Positions 26,536 to 39,925 are shown, counted from the stretch's first letter. The stretch: DNA of 64,000 nt from Uranotaenia lowii (GCF_029784155.1 NC_073693.1:24278002-24342001); one strand, 5' to 3'. A program made the numbers and translations. The notes: generated by a model not told the origin, from the sequence alone.

Positions 26536-26931
26536 GGGTGTTTTTCCAACGTTTCGAATTTATACTTTTTTAAGGATGAATTTCATGCAGGTCAAAAAAA
26601 ATCTTAATAGAAACTTCTAAACTGTCACTTGACTATATGCAAGTAAAAGTTAATTGAAGCAACAGGTTTTAGAGTTTGGAGCTTTGTTATGAAATGTTTA
26701 TCCATAGTTTTCGTTGATTTTTTTTTAATTTTTTTGTTCTACTTTAAAAAAGATTTTCGTGAAGAAATACATTCGAAAAGAACACATAAATTACATGCAT
26801 TCTAGGTAGATATAACAATTGGCAAATAGAAATTAGTAAAATCAATTTTTGGAAAGTGAAAAGGTTGAGATCGTAGCAAATAAGGAAAATTTAAATAAAA
26901 CCAATATCATATGAGCTCTTAAACACAATGG
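26536..26931. other. Non-coding spacer
   Basis: AT-rich unique-looking sequence between the satellite's flanking repeat and the TIR element at 26932. Nothing recognised. Confidence 0.4.
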
Positions 26932-27987
26932 GTGGTATGAAAAAAACTTAGTAATTGCTTTTGCTAAACTGAATCGAGCAGTCGAGCAGTCGCTTAAAGC
27001 AATTGCTTCGGTTGTTATGAATAAATTTTTTTTGACACCTGTTTTCTCAGTCAGGAGCTTTTACTTTTAGAACAAGCTAGTTTGGTATGAATAAAGCTCA
27101 AACCTGAAGCAATTGCCGACAAATCTCATAGCAATTGCTTTATTTTCTAAGCATGCTCGGTAGCAGACTTTTTCAATAAAAAATTCTTTAATAACGTCAT
27201 GAACTTATCAAATTAGCAATATTTCACTTCAAAACAATTCAAAAAGGTATTTTCAACATGGATAAAGAAAAGTCGAAGTGATAACCCAACTTTTTTCATA
27301 TTCCTGTCGTTGTATAAAATCTTGTATAAATTCGTCTAAGATGACTATAAACAAATCAATTAGTAAATATTTTAAATTAAAAAAAATCCGGCTATAGTAG
27401 AAGAAGTCCCAATTGGCTCAAAGTAAGAAATAAATTCTAATAATTTAAAACATTATACAGATCTCTCATTTTTATATAATTTTTTATAATCCTAAGATTT
27501 AAAAAAAAAATCTAAATTAAAATGCGCGCCTATTGCCTATTTTTTTTTATACATCGGATTATCCCGATCCGAATACATGTGGGAGAGCTTATGATAAATA
27601 TTAAAGTTAGGCCATTTTTTGTTTGACAATATTCGAATATGTATTCATTTTCCTTTAAACATCAACATACGAGCACGCATTAACAAAAGAATTCCGGTCG
27701 TTCTTACACCCACCAGTACCACCCGCTTCGTCGACTTCAAGGATACTTCAGCCGTACTTTTCAATTTTCCGATCGTCTTCTTTCATTTTACTTTAGAAAA
27801 CTTCAGATTCTGCTGGTTGGATAGCTCTATTTTTCGAAGCAAAAGCTATGTTCTAAGACTTTAGTACACATCCGCTAAGCAAATGTTTATTCATACCAAA
27901 CTAAGCAAATGCTTTTGACTTTTGCTTTGATTGATTTTGAGCTAAGTAAAAGCTACCGAAGCAATTGCTAAACCTTATTCATACCAC
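26932..27987. mobile_element. TIR element / MITE, ~1.06 kb
   Basis: GTGGTATGAA at 26932-26941 is matched by TTCATACCAC at 27978-27987. Subterminal motifs also mirror each other: CTTAGTAATTGCTTTTGCTAAAC on the left; on the right the reverse complement gives GGTTTAGCAATTGCTTCGG. AGCAATTGCTT-like motifs and ATTCATACCA recur internally (27010, 27085, 27105, 27888). An open frame at 27619-27864 has no recognisable domain. Non-autonomous; family unknown. Confidence 0.65.
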
Positions 27988-30900
27988 TAAATATGACGAA
28001 GAAGTACTGTAGCAAATCATAACACAAAATTGGCATTAGCTTAAAAGTTAAAAGCAAGCAAAAACACATGGGTGCTGGAGTTAAATTTTTGAGTAACAAC
28101 AAAGCGAAACATCCTTTTTCGAAACTGAATAATTTCCATGTTTTCGGTTAACTCGTTCATTATCAAAAAAAAAAACATTATCATCTCTGAAGGTTCTACC
28201 AGAACTCCTCTCTAATTGGCGAAATTTAAAAACGCAGAACTGGAATTGGCAAACGATTGGCATAAGACTGAAAAAAAAACTAAAGTTTAAAAAAAAACTA
28301 TTAGGACAAAATTCAAATGATAACGAAAAACCCCCCCTGGAGTCAAGAGATTTAAGACGCAAAAAATAAAACGAACTGATTGGCTGTGTGAGTGAAAAAC
28401 AAAATTGGCTAAGCTAAGGTCGAAGGTAGAAGCAGAACAAAAAAAAAATCAAGGTAAATGAATGTGATAAACAAAATGTTTAGGAAACATTTCGGTATCA
28501 AAATTGTAGGCTAGTAGTAAAGATGAAAGTCGTTTTATTTTTTCGTACTTGTATTACATTGTTCGATTTTTGGTTTATTTTTTACTTGTCCCTCGAAAAT
28601 CGAAATTGAATCAAAAGCACTGTAATATCAAAACCAAAGGTTTCGGAAACTAGAAAATGATGCAGAAGAAGAGAAAACTTAACTCCACACCATTGAAAGA
28701 AGCTCTTTGATGGGAAGTGTAAGAAGAATTAGTAGATAAGTCATTCGTGAAATAGTTTTTTCTCTCGATAGATGTAGGATAAAATTATCGCCAGTCATTA
28801 AACAATAGAAATTACAATCCTTGAAGGACCTTCGAGTTCTACTGGAAGACGGAGGAAAAAAATTGGAAACTCATCGCAATAAGTAAACTACAAGGATAGA
28901 CAATGTACTAATTTGTGTGGTCCAATGATTTTGAGCTGAATGAAGTCGAAAACTGTTAGGTCGCGCGCAAATAGAAGTTTTCGCCACCGATCCATTTGTA
29001 AATAAAAGTTTTTACTACGTTCATGAAATTAAGATTATTGCATCTAAATGGAATAGAAAAAAATAACAAATAAGCCGACCCTTTCCAGAAAAACACTTTT
29101 GTGAACAAAACGAATGCAAACTCTATTGCTATCTTAGAGTAACAATAAAAGCGGTTTCAGAGCTCAAATTGAATAAAAAACAAAAATATCTACTCCAAAT
29201 AACAAAAAAAAAAACAAAATATCTCGAAATTATCTTAAATCAATGTAGCAAATTGGGTTTTTGACTAGCATAATTAAAACAATGCCAATATTAGTTGAAA
29301 TTAGTTCAAATGTTCCAGAAAACCTCACAAATATTAATTAAACTATTCCACAGATTCTAGCAAAATTCTATCTTCATATATCTAGCAAAAGAGGGAAATC
29401 CGAGCTGCAAGCAACAGAATAAATCTCAGATTATAGTCCAAATTTAAAGACACACACACAAACAAAAGTATAGATAAAACAAAAGAACAAAAATGGCAAC
29501 TCGATAGTACACAGAACAAAACAAAAACTTACTGATAAGCAAATAAAATTCCAATAACAAAGCTATTACAAATTCTACAAATTTATAAATAAAAAAAAAA
29601 TATGCAAGCAAATGAAAGCAAGCAACCAAACAAACCAAAACATTACAAAACCGAAACATAACAAATGATACAAACGGGCAGTACCTCATAAATGTAGAGC
29701 AAATTTTTTCCACAGTGAATATAATAGCAAAAAGTAAACAGGCGCATATGCCAGAAAAAAAAACAAACCCGAAGAGAAGATAGCAAATGCGCAATACAAA
29801 AAAACTAGGCAAGAGTTTTAAACCACCAAGAGTTTCTTCTGTATAGTAAAAATTTGTTAAGAAAGCCTATGAAAGTACAGTTCAAAGATTAGCTCTATCG
29901 TGTTTTGTTAATTTTTTTTTGTTATATTTTGACTGCGCACGATTTCCACACATTCCGCGAATTTGGCAGGATCGCCAATGTTAATATGGAACTCGAACTG
30001 GAAATCACTTTGTTCACTGTTGGATTTTTTTTTTGTAATTTCTATAGAGATAGTGCACACATACCTACACACAAAAATATCTAGAGAAAACTAAAACAAA
30101 TGTAAATCTTTGAAAAATTACCTCAGAATCAGAAGTTTCATTAAATAAAGCAAGATTTAATATTAGTCGAATCCAGAGATGAACGGAGCAAATCAAACAT
30201 GTTTCGTCGCTACTTACACACAGTTGACGAAAATGCACGGAGAGAAAATAAAACAATCTTCAGAAGATATAGAAAATATTTCTCGATATGAACAAACGTC
30301 ATCAAATTTAAGGAATAATGGACGCCTTCAAAGGTATATTATTGTCTTGTATAGAGACATGCGCGGAATACATGAGAAAAAACAAAACAAAATTACCATA
30401 ACCACGATAAGAACGATTCAAGTGAAAAATTTAAAACGCAACATTTCTGTCTCCTTACATAAGATTTGACTTATAAATATAACCTTGGAGTTTTTATATG
30501 AGAAACTTTACGACAAATATCTAGCAACACAACAAAAATGAACACAAAATACCACACATCCTTGATATAGCGAATGAGAAAAGACTTAAATTAATTATAA
30601 ACAAACAAAAAACTTAAAATTATACTGTACGAATATTGGGCGAAACAAGGCAAAAAAAAACCTACTGTGCAACCTTTATACTCACTCAAATGAAAATGAA
30701 AAAAAAACACACAAAATGGAAACTTTGTGCAACTTTTCGATCTAATCGAACAACTAAAACCGAAAGAATCCATTTTGTTATAGAGCTTAGGTCAAACAGT
30801 TCTTACGAAAACCGTGTCAGCAAAAATTCATTACCGTATTACACTCACATCTTTACCCCCACATCTCCCATAATAAGTAGATACCATAACCATTCACTCA

Positions 30901-32780
30901 TATGGCAACAATTTCCCTTTGAAAAGAAAAATTGACTGGTTATAAGAACGGAAGTAAAAAAAAATCTGACGATGCGCTAAGCAGGACAGCGTTAAAGAAT
31001 TATAGATGTCCAAGAAGCAAAATGTGATTACGATTAATGTGTTAGTAAATGGAAACGAAGTTGTATTATCACACGGATTTCCCGGTAAAGATACAAACAG
31101 AAAAATATTACCGAAAGTAAAATAAAAATTTAAAGCTAACACACTATACCGACTGCTAATTCTTTTTATACAAAAACTATTTAGACACAACTCTGATTAC
31201 CACAGATGATTTTCATATATTCATATTTACAAACTACTACCGGATTTCAGTTGCAGTTCTCTTCTCTTAAGCACTCCAACTTCAGGAGATATGGTGATAA
31301 AGCAATTGTTTTTCGAAATAGGAATTTCATTACTTTCATATCATATGTTTCGAAAATAATCCGAACGAGGAAAAAAAACCAGGGCTAAAAGCAAAAACCA
31401 AGATAAGATCTGAAGGAAAGCAATGAAAAAGGCCAGATAGAAAACAGTTTTTGGAGACGAACAGAATAGGATAATTGGCGTATTATACTGACTTCAAGGT
31501 GATAGTTACGTTTAAGCGAATTCAAATCTTATATCAACAGCAATTTTGTATGTTAATTAATGTTTTAAAACGGTACCAACCAACAGCTACTGCCTTTCAG
31601 AGCGAAATCATCTTCATCGATGCCATAGAAAAAATTCCCCCCCCCCTTAAGAATCAGTAGCAGAAAAAACTACAGCCATTCAAGAGAATCTAGCGAATCC
31701 CTGTAAGCATTAAAAATTAAATTAACGAAAAAAAAATACAAGCACTGATGAACACTGATGAGAGTAACGAGAGGCGAATGAAACTGTGTACACGAGAATC
31801 CATACGATAACATAGCATGAAAAATAATTGACTTCGTAAATATTCCGTAATAATGGCATTGGAAAAAAACGATCAAACTTATCACACAGTGGTCAAACAC
31901 ATGACAAGACTAGTATTATTCTTAATATGAAGCCATCTCAATGAAGGAAAAAAAATCAGTCACCATTCAGAAGAAAGCGAGAAAAAAACAGAAGGTAAAG
32001 AATATTCTGACACAAACTTACATATAATGGTAACACTTACGAGAACAAAAAAAAATATTATCAGGAAACCAACTAAAAATTATACATCCATCTACTAACG
32101 ACACACTGTGTAAAATACATTATATATAATAAAACAATACCAAACAGAAATAAAAATTATAACCGATAGCTTATTCTTTTTCGTGAATTTCTTGAACAGT
32201 CCATGAAGCAAAAATCTGATTGCAAAAATTCCCTCCGTATTTTTTTCCTTGTAGGGCCAACTGCGACCAGTAGTTGATCTCTTGTGGTAATTACCCCGCG
32301 TTAATATATGCTATCAGGCTCATCTGCACTATGGGTTGAAGTGACAGTTGATTGCTGACTAAGCATTTTATCCCAATCGGGTATGATATCAAAGATGAAT
32401 GATATAACCTTCTTAGGGCTGATATGCAACCATATTTCTTGTGCGCTTATTAACTTTGCCCCAAGTACACGCTCCCTCCTATTTAGGAGGGCGCAGCAGT
32501 TGCATAGTGTGCAGCTTAAATAACCATTGCAAATCACCCATCAGATTATTCCGCCACTATACCGCCTTATGGATTAGCCAGCCAGCTGTCAAATTTCGGC
32601 TGCGTTTCGACTCCACCACCGCATCCAACCCTCGTCTATTTTTTGCCAAAGTGTGACCACCATACTAGATTCAGCAAGAACCGGATTTTTTTCGGAGCGT
32701 AGAAGTTTTTGTTATTCTCTTAGAGGCTGAATAGCATTCTCTTCAGCAATTTGAACGAACTTCAAAGTAGCTTTGAGAAC
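27988..32780. other. A-rich non-coding block
   Basis: Long stretch with many A and CAAAAC runs, similar in texture to the E74 3' UTR at 19283-22700. Small frames such as 29444-29812 (-) and 30894-31190 (-) translate to Phe/Leu/Cys-rich strings with no domain. A frame at 32301-32537 (-) has better codon variety (LLNRRERVLGAKLISAQEIW) but no recognised match; it may be a TE remnant. AATAAA-type signals are frequent near 32130-32155. Whether any of this is distal E74 trailer cannot be decided here. Confidence 0.4.
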
Positions 32781-32837
32781 TTAAATTTTAGGCTGATTAG
32801 CATTTTCTTCAGACAGAAACGAAAACTGATTAAGCTT

Positions 32838-34892
32838 CTATGGAACCTACCTACCTAAGGGTCCGGCGCCGATTGACCGACGCATGAGCTGAGATAAAAG
32901 ATCTCCACTGCTGGCGATCCGGAGCCAGCGTCTCCACTTGCTGCCAGCCAAGGTTCTCGTCAACTGTGCGGATTTCAGCGGCTAGACTTCGCCGCCACGA
33001 GCTTTTGGGCCTGCCTCTTCTTCGATGCCCTTCTGGATTCCAGTCAAGCGCCTCTCTGCAAATCTCGTTTTCATCTCTTCGCAGCTTGTGCCCAATCCAT
33101 CTCCACCTTCGTTCCCGAATCTCGATTTCTAGCGCATTTTGATGACACCGGCGATACAGTTCAACATTTGAGATCCAGTTGCCAGGCCACCAAGCGCGGA
33201 TGATGTTCCGCAGGCAGCGATTCACCAAAACTTGCAGTTTTCGCGTCGTCACCGCATATGTGCACCAAGTTTCACACCCGTACAGCAATGCGGATTTGAC
33301 GTTTGAGTTGAAGATTCGGATCTTAGTTCGTAGAGAGATCTGGCGTGAGCGCCAGATGTTTCGGAGACTCGCAAACGCAAATCGGGCTTTTCTGATCCGG
33401 GTTTCGATGTTCTACTTGGTACCACCATCAGGCGTAATCTGGCTACCAAGATACTGGAAGCACTCCACTGTCTCAACCTGTTGTCCAGCTACCACGAAAT
33501 TGGAACGATTTTCTGTGTTGATTTCCATCGACTTGGTCTTTCCGACATTGATTTTGAGACCTGTTGCCTTGGAGCTTTCGGTGAGGTCGTCGAGTTTGCT
33601 CTGCATGCCTTGTTGTATTTGGGCGAGCAAAACAATATCGTCTGCCAGGTCAAGGTCGTTCAGTTGCTCAATTGATGAAGGATTCCACGGCAATCCTCGG
33701 TTTGGTCTACAGTCAATCGATCCAGTCAAGATCTCATCCATTACGATGAGAAAAAGCAGCGGTGACAAAATACATCCTTGTCTCACTCCAGCAGTTACCG
33801 GGATTGGTTCGGACAAGACACCGTCGTGCAAGACCTTGCACGAAAATGCCTCGTACTGTGCTTCGATGAGATGGACTAATTTCTCTGGGACCCCTCGTCG
33901 TCTAAGAGCAGCCCAGATGTTTTCGTGGTTCAGTCGGTCAAATGCTTTTTCGAAATCAACGAACACCAGCAGAAGAGAGTCCTGGAATTTGTTGATTTGT
34001 TCCAGTATTATTTGTAGCGTTGTGATGTGTCCACACATGATCGTCCGGATCGGAATCCAGCTTGTTGCCGTCGGAGTGTAGCGTCGATTTTCTCCTGGAT
34101 CCTGTTCAGGATCACTTTGAGGGTTGTACAGATCAAAGTTATGCCACGCCAGTTATCGCACTTTGTTAGGTCTTCTTTCTTCGGGACCTTTACGAGGATA
34201 TCCTGCATCCAGTCGGCCGGGAATGTTGCAGTATCCCAAATGTCAGCGAAAAAACGGTGCAACATTTGTGCTGACAAGGCAGGGTCGGCTTTGAGCATTT
34301 CAGCAGGAATGCAATCGATTCCAGGCACTTTGTTGGATTTCATGTCCTTGATTGCCGCTTCTATTTCAGCCAGCGAGGGCGCTTCCGAGTTGACGCCATT
34401 AATGCGACTTACTGTTGGCGCCTCGAGCTGCGGGCTCTGTTGCTCATTGCTATTTGTAACTCGGAAAAGTTGTTCAAAATGCTCAGTCCAACGCTTGAGC
34501 TGATCTGTTCGATCTGTCAGCAGCTGACCTGCTCGGTCTTTCAGCGGCATTCTTGCATTAGTCCTTGCACCACTAAGGCGGCGAGAAATGTCATATAATA
34601 ATCGGATATCTCCAATGGCGGCGGCTCTTTCTCCCTCTTAGGCTAGGGAGTTTGTCAAGGCTCTCTTGTCTCGTCTACAAGCTCGTTTAACTGCCTTTTC
34701 CAGCTCCGCATATCGTAAGCGGGCGACTGCTTTGGCTGACCCGGGACATGCCTGCTCAATTCCGACTTTCGCCTTTCTCCATCGATCATCGATCATCGAT
34801 CATCCTCCAGGTTTTATCCGACATCCATTCACTTCGTCTTCCACAAACTTTACCGAGAGTACCATGGCTCGTCGTGATAAAGGCATTCTTTA
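32838..34892 (-). mobile_element. RTE-like non-LTR retrotransposon, 3' half (reverse transcriptase), degenerate
   Basis: Reading leftwards, an N-terminal linker (about 34880-34550) leads into a reverse transcriptase: NWRGITLI, AGFRSGRSC, VFVDFEKAFD, VRQGCILSPLLF and the active-site box LADDIVLL. Then come YLGSQIT and a C-terminal region with YGCETW, RRWRWIGHKLRR, GRPKSSWRRS and DRQQWR, ending RRRTLR at 32851. Breaks: TAA at about 34640, a one-base frameshift near 34025, and TAG at about 33412 after DGGTK; the frame continues across each. Single-ORF layout with an apurinic-type endonuclease upstream and this C-terminus suggests the RTE clade (inference). After the stop, the 3' region holds two copies of a CTGAAGA(A/G)AATGCT(A/T)(A/T)TCAGCCT unit (32715-32815). 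Confidence 0.9.
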
Positions 34893-37800
34893 TTCCACAC
34901 TAGGGTGGTCTAACCGGTTTTACCGAAACCGGTAAAACCGGTAAAACCGTCCAATTTCTCAATACCGGAATACCGACTTTTGGGGCGGTAATTCCGGTAA
35001 ATTTTTCTTCATTATTTGGCATTGTTCTAAAATTGACACAGGTAAATGTTTTTTTAAACCAAATATTTATGAGTACAAATACTAAAATTTGGCTCAATCA
35101 GCTTTACAATTCAAGCTCAATAAACCTTACTGCATGTGAGATTTGATTATTGCTAAAACTTGTCGATGAATTTTTTTTTTTGAATTATAGCTTTTTTCAT
35201 CAAACTTTACACATTTCAGTTCAGATATAGAGCTAACGCTCCATAACATTTAAAGACTCTCTAGACCCGAATGCCATAATGCTGGTAAAGTGTCAAAAAT
35301 GAAACCTAAAAAAAATCTAAAGACTGTACAAGTGTACAATGACTGAAAAAAAGATACAGCTACAAGAAATTTATGATTGCTTCACAATAATCACTGAATT
35401 TTTCATTGATAAGCTGGAATTTGGTAAAATTTGCAAAAAAATTTTATCAATAAACATACCAAGTTTATCAAAATCGTTCTAAGTGGTGCCAGGCTTTCAC
35501 AAGCTTGAAATTTAAATCCAAAAATATTGATAACTGATTATAACTTCCTAGTTTGTTCCATAACATAATATGTTTCAATAGATTCAGCATTTAAACACAT
35601 GTTAGACTGTTTGTATGGTTTTTTTTATCAATAATTTCAAGGTAATTGATGAAACTCTGTTGTTTTCATTTTTAACACTGTTGAAGCATTTTCTAAGTAA
35701 CAAGGTGTTAATAAATTTGCAACAGTATTATAGCAACAAAGAGCGTATGGATCAGATCTAAACAATTATATTTTTTGCTGAATTTTGACTGGTTTTCAAT
35801 GGATTTTTATTTATATTTGTTCGTTTTATTTTTGGGAAGGCAAACTCAATGCGATCACGACCTATGTAGGTTGCGGGCAGGCTTCATTTTGCTCATCTTG
35901 AACAAAAGGAGACAGTGAACTTTTTCGCTCCGAATAATTGTGAGCTTATTTTTAATGAGCATTTCATCCTCCGCTGCTGAGAGAGCAGGGAGAAATTTTT
36001 TCTCAAACGAATGATCACTCTTCTACTGACAGAGCATTGTTGCAAGAGCAATTACACATAAAATTTGGTCGTTTCACTAAATCACGTGGACAGCTTTAAT
36101 GTGTGATTTGACCGTCCTCTTTCTACGTGGAATTATGGAATATTGGCCTCAGAATTTGTCAACCTGCTTTATTGTTGGGGACGTTTAATAATTCTGGCAT
36201 GCTTTTATATCTGATTTTGTAAACAAAGAGGTAATTAAAGATTTACACATTTGTTTCACATAATTTTCAGCATTTTAGCATTTACAACTTTGCTCGGTCG
36301 TTTATTTCTCAGCCAGTTACTGAGAAGCTAACGAACATTTCTCCCTGCGAAAATGAGATTGGGTGACTGCGTGATTGAAATGATCTCCAACAAAATGTGG
36401 GTTGCTTGATCGTTTAAAGTGCGAGAAAGCATGTTTCTCCCAGGCGTTTGACAATGAGATGAGAAAAAGTGAGCAAAAATCAAGAGAATCGCAGAAGCCT
36501 GGTTGCGGGTAATACATCCGTATTTTAGATAACAATAATCTGTAGGTAATTCTGTGAGTCAACCAAAAATTTGTGACAGTGTTTTGAGTTTCGTTATTAA
36601 TTAGTTAAGGCATTGTTTTAACGAAAAATGTTTTTGTACATCCAATTTCATATCATTTCCATGAAAGACTGTATAAAATTTACTAAATCTGTAAAATCTG
36701 TTCTTAAATATGAATGCTGTTTTACAGAGTATAGGACAAACATTCGTTGTAAATAATATGAAAGTTCTAGAACTTCCGCAACCTCACAGCAAAATCATAA
36801 TAATAAAATGAAGATGATAAATTTTATGATTATCATACGGATGCTGATAAATTTATGACAATAATACACACAGTAACATCTTTTTCCATTGGAAAAGTAG
36901 CTTAATCTATTGCGTTATTCTGAGCATTTTATGTCATTACTACTGCAATCAGTCGAAACCTTTTCATGAATTCGATATAAGGTACACCGGGGCAAGTGCA
37001 AACGGTTTTCACCATAGTTCAACTTTCACATGTCCTAGAAAAATATGTAAATCTTCAAAAATTAACAATTATCGTTCGTTGCATCATTAAATGGTTCTCA
37101 ACAAATTCCCGTAGAAAGTGAAAAATTAAAAAATGTTGGTAAAAAGTAACGGCACTTTTGTGAAAAAATTTCTAAGTTTGCACTTGCCCCGTTTATGGGG
37201 GCAAGTGCAAACGCAATGCTTTTTCCAAACTTATTCAAAGATGCGTCAGTGTATCGTTACTAAAACGAATTTAATACATGTGTTATCAACTTTTTTTGAT
37301 GTATTTGCTGTTTTTCTGCTATATTAATTACTTTTTGGAACTTCAGTTTTGCTGACTGTTGTTTGAAGCAAAAGACCTTCATTTGCCAAGGCATTACGGA
37401 ATTTTGAATATCCGCTTCAGATACAACACTTTGGATACCCTTTCTGACCACTCTAATATAATGCTGAACCATTTTTGAGATGATTTTTTTTTTAATGTCT
37501 GATGTTACATGGCTTAAAGGTGCGTTTGCACTTACCCCGGTAGTGTCGTTTGCACTTGCCCCGCAGTGTGGGTTGACAGGAGTGAATATTATTTTCACAA
37601 TTTTTAGGGTCTACTGAAAATTTATCATAAATTTTCTGCTTTCACCTGAATATCAGTCCCAAACACTCACCTTTCGACGAAAAATCGGATTGGAATGCCC
37701 TTTTTTGTAGCCAAAAAAAGCAAAACAAAAACACACTTTTCATGTCTAGTACGTACTTGAATTCGTGTGTAATCAAACAGTGCCGTGTTTTTAGTGAATA

Positions 37801-38058
37801 ATTGAAAGAAAGTTTTGTTTATCTATGTCAGATTGTTGGTTGTGACAACAACAACAACTTCTGGAAGAAAAAATATTTTTTAATTTTTTTGTAACAGAGG
37901 AAAGTTGATCGTTTGCACTTGCCCCGAGTTTGCACTTGCCCCGGTGTACCTTACTTTGAAAAATACCGGTTTTACCGGTTTTATCGGTTTTATAAATTAC
38001 AAATACCGAAATACCGGATTTGAAAAAAACCGGTAAATCCGACCACCCTATTCCACAT
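34893..38058. mobile_element. hAT-like non-autonomous DNA element inside the retrotransposon
   Basis: The element proper is 34901-38050. Ends are TAGGGTGGTC and GACCACCCTA. They are flanked by near-identical 8-bp target copies, TTCCACAC (34893-34900) and TTCCACAT (38051-38058), as expected of hAT insertion. Subterminal regions on both sides are full of ACCGGTTTTACCGG-like repeats. No transposase is visible. The internal 35000-36975 is AT-rich non-coding. A second element (36980-37951) is nested in it. Removal restores the reading frame of the host retrotransposon, which confirms the boundaries. Confidence 0.85.
36980..37951. mobile_element. TA-flanked MITE with repeated GCAAGTGCAAAC motif
   Basis: Perfect 24-bp terminal inverted repeats: left starts AGGTACACCGGGGCAAG, right is its reverse complement ending at 37951. 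TA flanks both ends (36978-36979, 37952-37953). The core motif GGGGCAAGTGCAAAC or its complement recurs at about 36989, 37198, 37510, 37548, 37912 and 37928, plus a palindromic pair at 37181-37212. That is more than subterminal binding sites alone would require. TA duplication suggests mobilisation by a Tc1/mariner-like transposase; none is encoded. Confidence 0.88.
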
Positions 38059-38905
38059 CACTGTTCTTCGACAGTTCCGTTTGTCGGCAGCTCCGAGGCT
38101 CGGGGTTCTAGCTGTTCAACGTATGCCCTTTTCACCTCTGGATTTTCTAACCGGCGGACGTTGTATCGACACCCGACTTTCTCCTCGCGCCGTTGGACAC
38201 GCGCAACTCTCAGTCGTGTCTCGCCAAGGACGAGGTGATGGTCAGATGCAATGTCTGCGCTTCGTTTGTTGCGGACATCAAGAAGGCTCCTTCTCCATTT
38301 TCGACTGATGCAGATGTGGTCAATTTGATTTTCTGTTCGGCCATCTCGGGATACCCAAGTGACCTTATGTGCTGGTCGATGGGGGAAGAGCGATCCACCG
38401 ATCACCATGTTCTTGTTGCCACAAAATTCTACAAACAGCTCTCCGTTTTCGCTCATCTGTCCTAAGCCATGACGCCCCATGATGCGCTCAAAGTCCTGAT
38501 TATCGGAGCCAATCTTTGCGTTGAAGTCGCCTAAGTGGATTTGAATGTCACCCTTCGGAAGTCTCTCAACCACGCTGTTCCATTGACTGTGAAACTGCTC
38601 TTTCTCCTGCAAATCGGCAACGTCAGTTGGCGCATAACACTGGACCATTGTAAGGTTTCTAAGCCGTGTTCTGAATCTGGCTACGATTATTCGTTCGTTT
38701 ATCGGTTCCCATCTCTGTGTCTTGTGTTCTCCAGTGTTAGGCCAACGGACTTCGCTCAGTCCCAATATCTCTAACTTGAGGCGGCTAGCTTCTCTAGCAA
38801 GTTGAGCCAGCTTACCTGGCTGGGCAAGGGTTAAAACGTTCCAAGTTCCAATTCGTGTCCGTGATTTCATGCTAAAAGTCGTTGCCAAAGTTCCAATTCG
38901 GTTAT
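38051..38905 (-). mobile_element. RTE-like non-LTR retrotransposon, 5' half (endonuclease)
   Basis: The minus-strand frame encodes an apurinic/apyrimidinic-type endonuclease domain of the exo/endo/phosphatase fold: RIGTWNVLTL, LEILGLSEVRW, VQCYAPT, HLGDFNAKIG, VTWVSRDG, QIDHI and the catalytic IASDHHLV. The ATG most likely used is at about 38870 (MKSRTRIGTW). The frame meets a TGA at 38038-38040 relative to the hAT insertion edge (after GTVEEQ), where related elements usually have Trp, so a TGG-to-TGA decay is likely. It continues in the same frame in the 3' half at 34892. Together the halves make about 2.9 kb, a near full-length single ORF. Confidence 0.88.
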
Positions 38906-39925
38906 TTCTTCTCTCAGTTTCCGTAGCAATACAAGGTATCAGGAGCAGTAGGTTGTTAGCCTAAAGTCCCTATGGAACCTTTATACTTAATTTTATCGGC
39001 CTTATCGGTGAAAAGTGATGTCCTTTTTAGTAACAACATGTTAAAGATTATGAAATTTTATAGACGGATAGAAAGTTAGAAGCAATGTAAGATGGTGAAA
39101 ATGAGCGGGTAGAATTCATTATTAATATTATCATCACATACCAAAGTTTTGTTCGGCACGGGCCAACTACTAGGAAGTAGTAGATACAGATATAGCTGCA
39201 TCTACCACCACACATAAGTAGGCAAAGCGTGGTTCGCCCCACAAGCGAAAACTGGCAGGGCGAACGAACAAAATATTATATATGTGCTCGCTCAGATAAG
39301 CTCCCATTAACTCAGAAATCAATATGTAGCCTTCCTTTTCTCTCAACCATTCATCTGAAATCTGTCACACGTACGTCTTGCAGTTTACGTTCTAGTATTA
39401 CGTTTAAATTCATGCTCGTGACAGTGATCATCGGAGTTGGTTTAACCATCAAGTCAAGGACCCCTGATATTTTCCTCGAACAGAAAATTTCAGATTCTGA
39501 TCTTCCCACAGCCTAAATCAGCAAGCAAATATATAAAAAGTCGTAAAACAAAAAGATTTCGCTGCAAATTCACTCAAGTGTCCTATAGAGACACGGTGTT
39601 GAAGTTTTTACCTACAGTTTTAGAAAACCATTCAATTCATGCAAATCCAATCTGCTGACAAATTCTTAAATTGAATAAAAAATTGAAGAAAATGATCGAA
39701 ATTGAATTTTAAACACTTCGAAAACTCTTTAATGAAAGTGCAATTTGGTGTTAGTTTTAATCAGTGGAGGCATTTGCCTAGCTTACTTGAAAATTACAGC
39801 CTAATGAGCATAAGTATTACATTCTTCTTGATCGCGAATCACAATACACAAGTACAAAATAAATAAAAAAAAAAACACAAACTTACTAAGCTAACGATGT
39901 CTCAAAATATCTTAGGAAACTCATC
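38906..39925. other. Non-coding spacer downstream of the F-box gene
   Basis: Unique-looking AT-rich sequence holding the presumed 3' UTR of the minus-strand F-box gene. A possible minus-strand ATTAAA lies near 39728. The stretch around 39055-39110 (GACGGATAGAAAGTTAGAAG, GGTGGTGAAAA-like) resembles the small insertion at 60857-60974, so it holds a short dispersed repeat. Confidence 0.45.

Noticed and set aside
29444..29812. 122-codon Phe/Leu/Cys-rich frame on the minus strand
   Set aside because: Antisense of A-rich non-coding sequence; no domain and no splice context.
32301..32537. 78-codon minus-strand frame with mixed codon use
   Set aside because: No recognisable domain or flanking splice sites; adjacent to TE sequence. 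Kept only as a note.
33179..34503. Plus-strand frames of 300 and 158 codons
   Set aside because: Antisense shadows of the reverse-transcriptase coding region.
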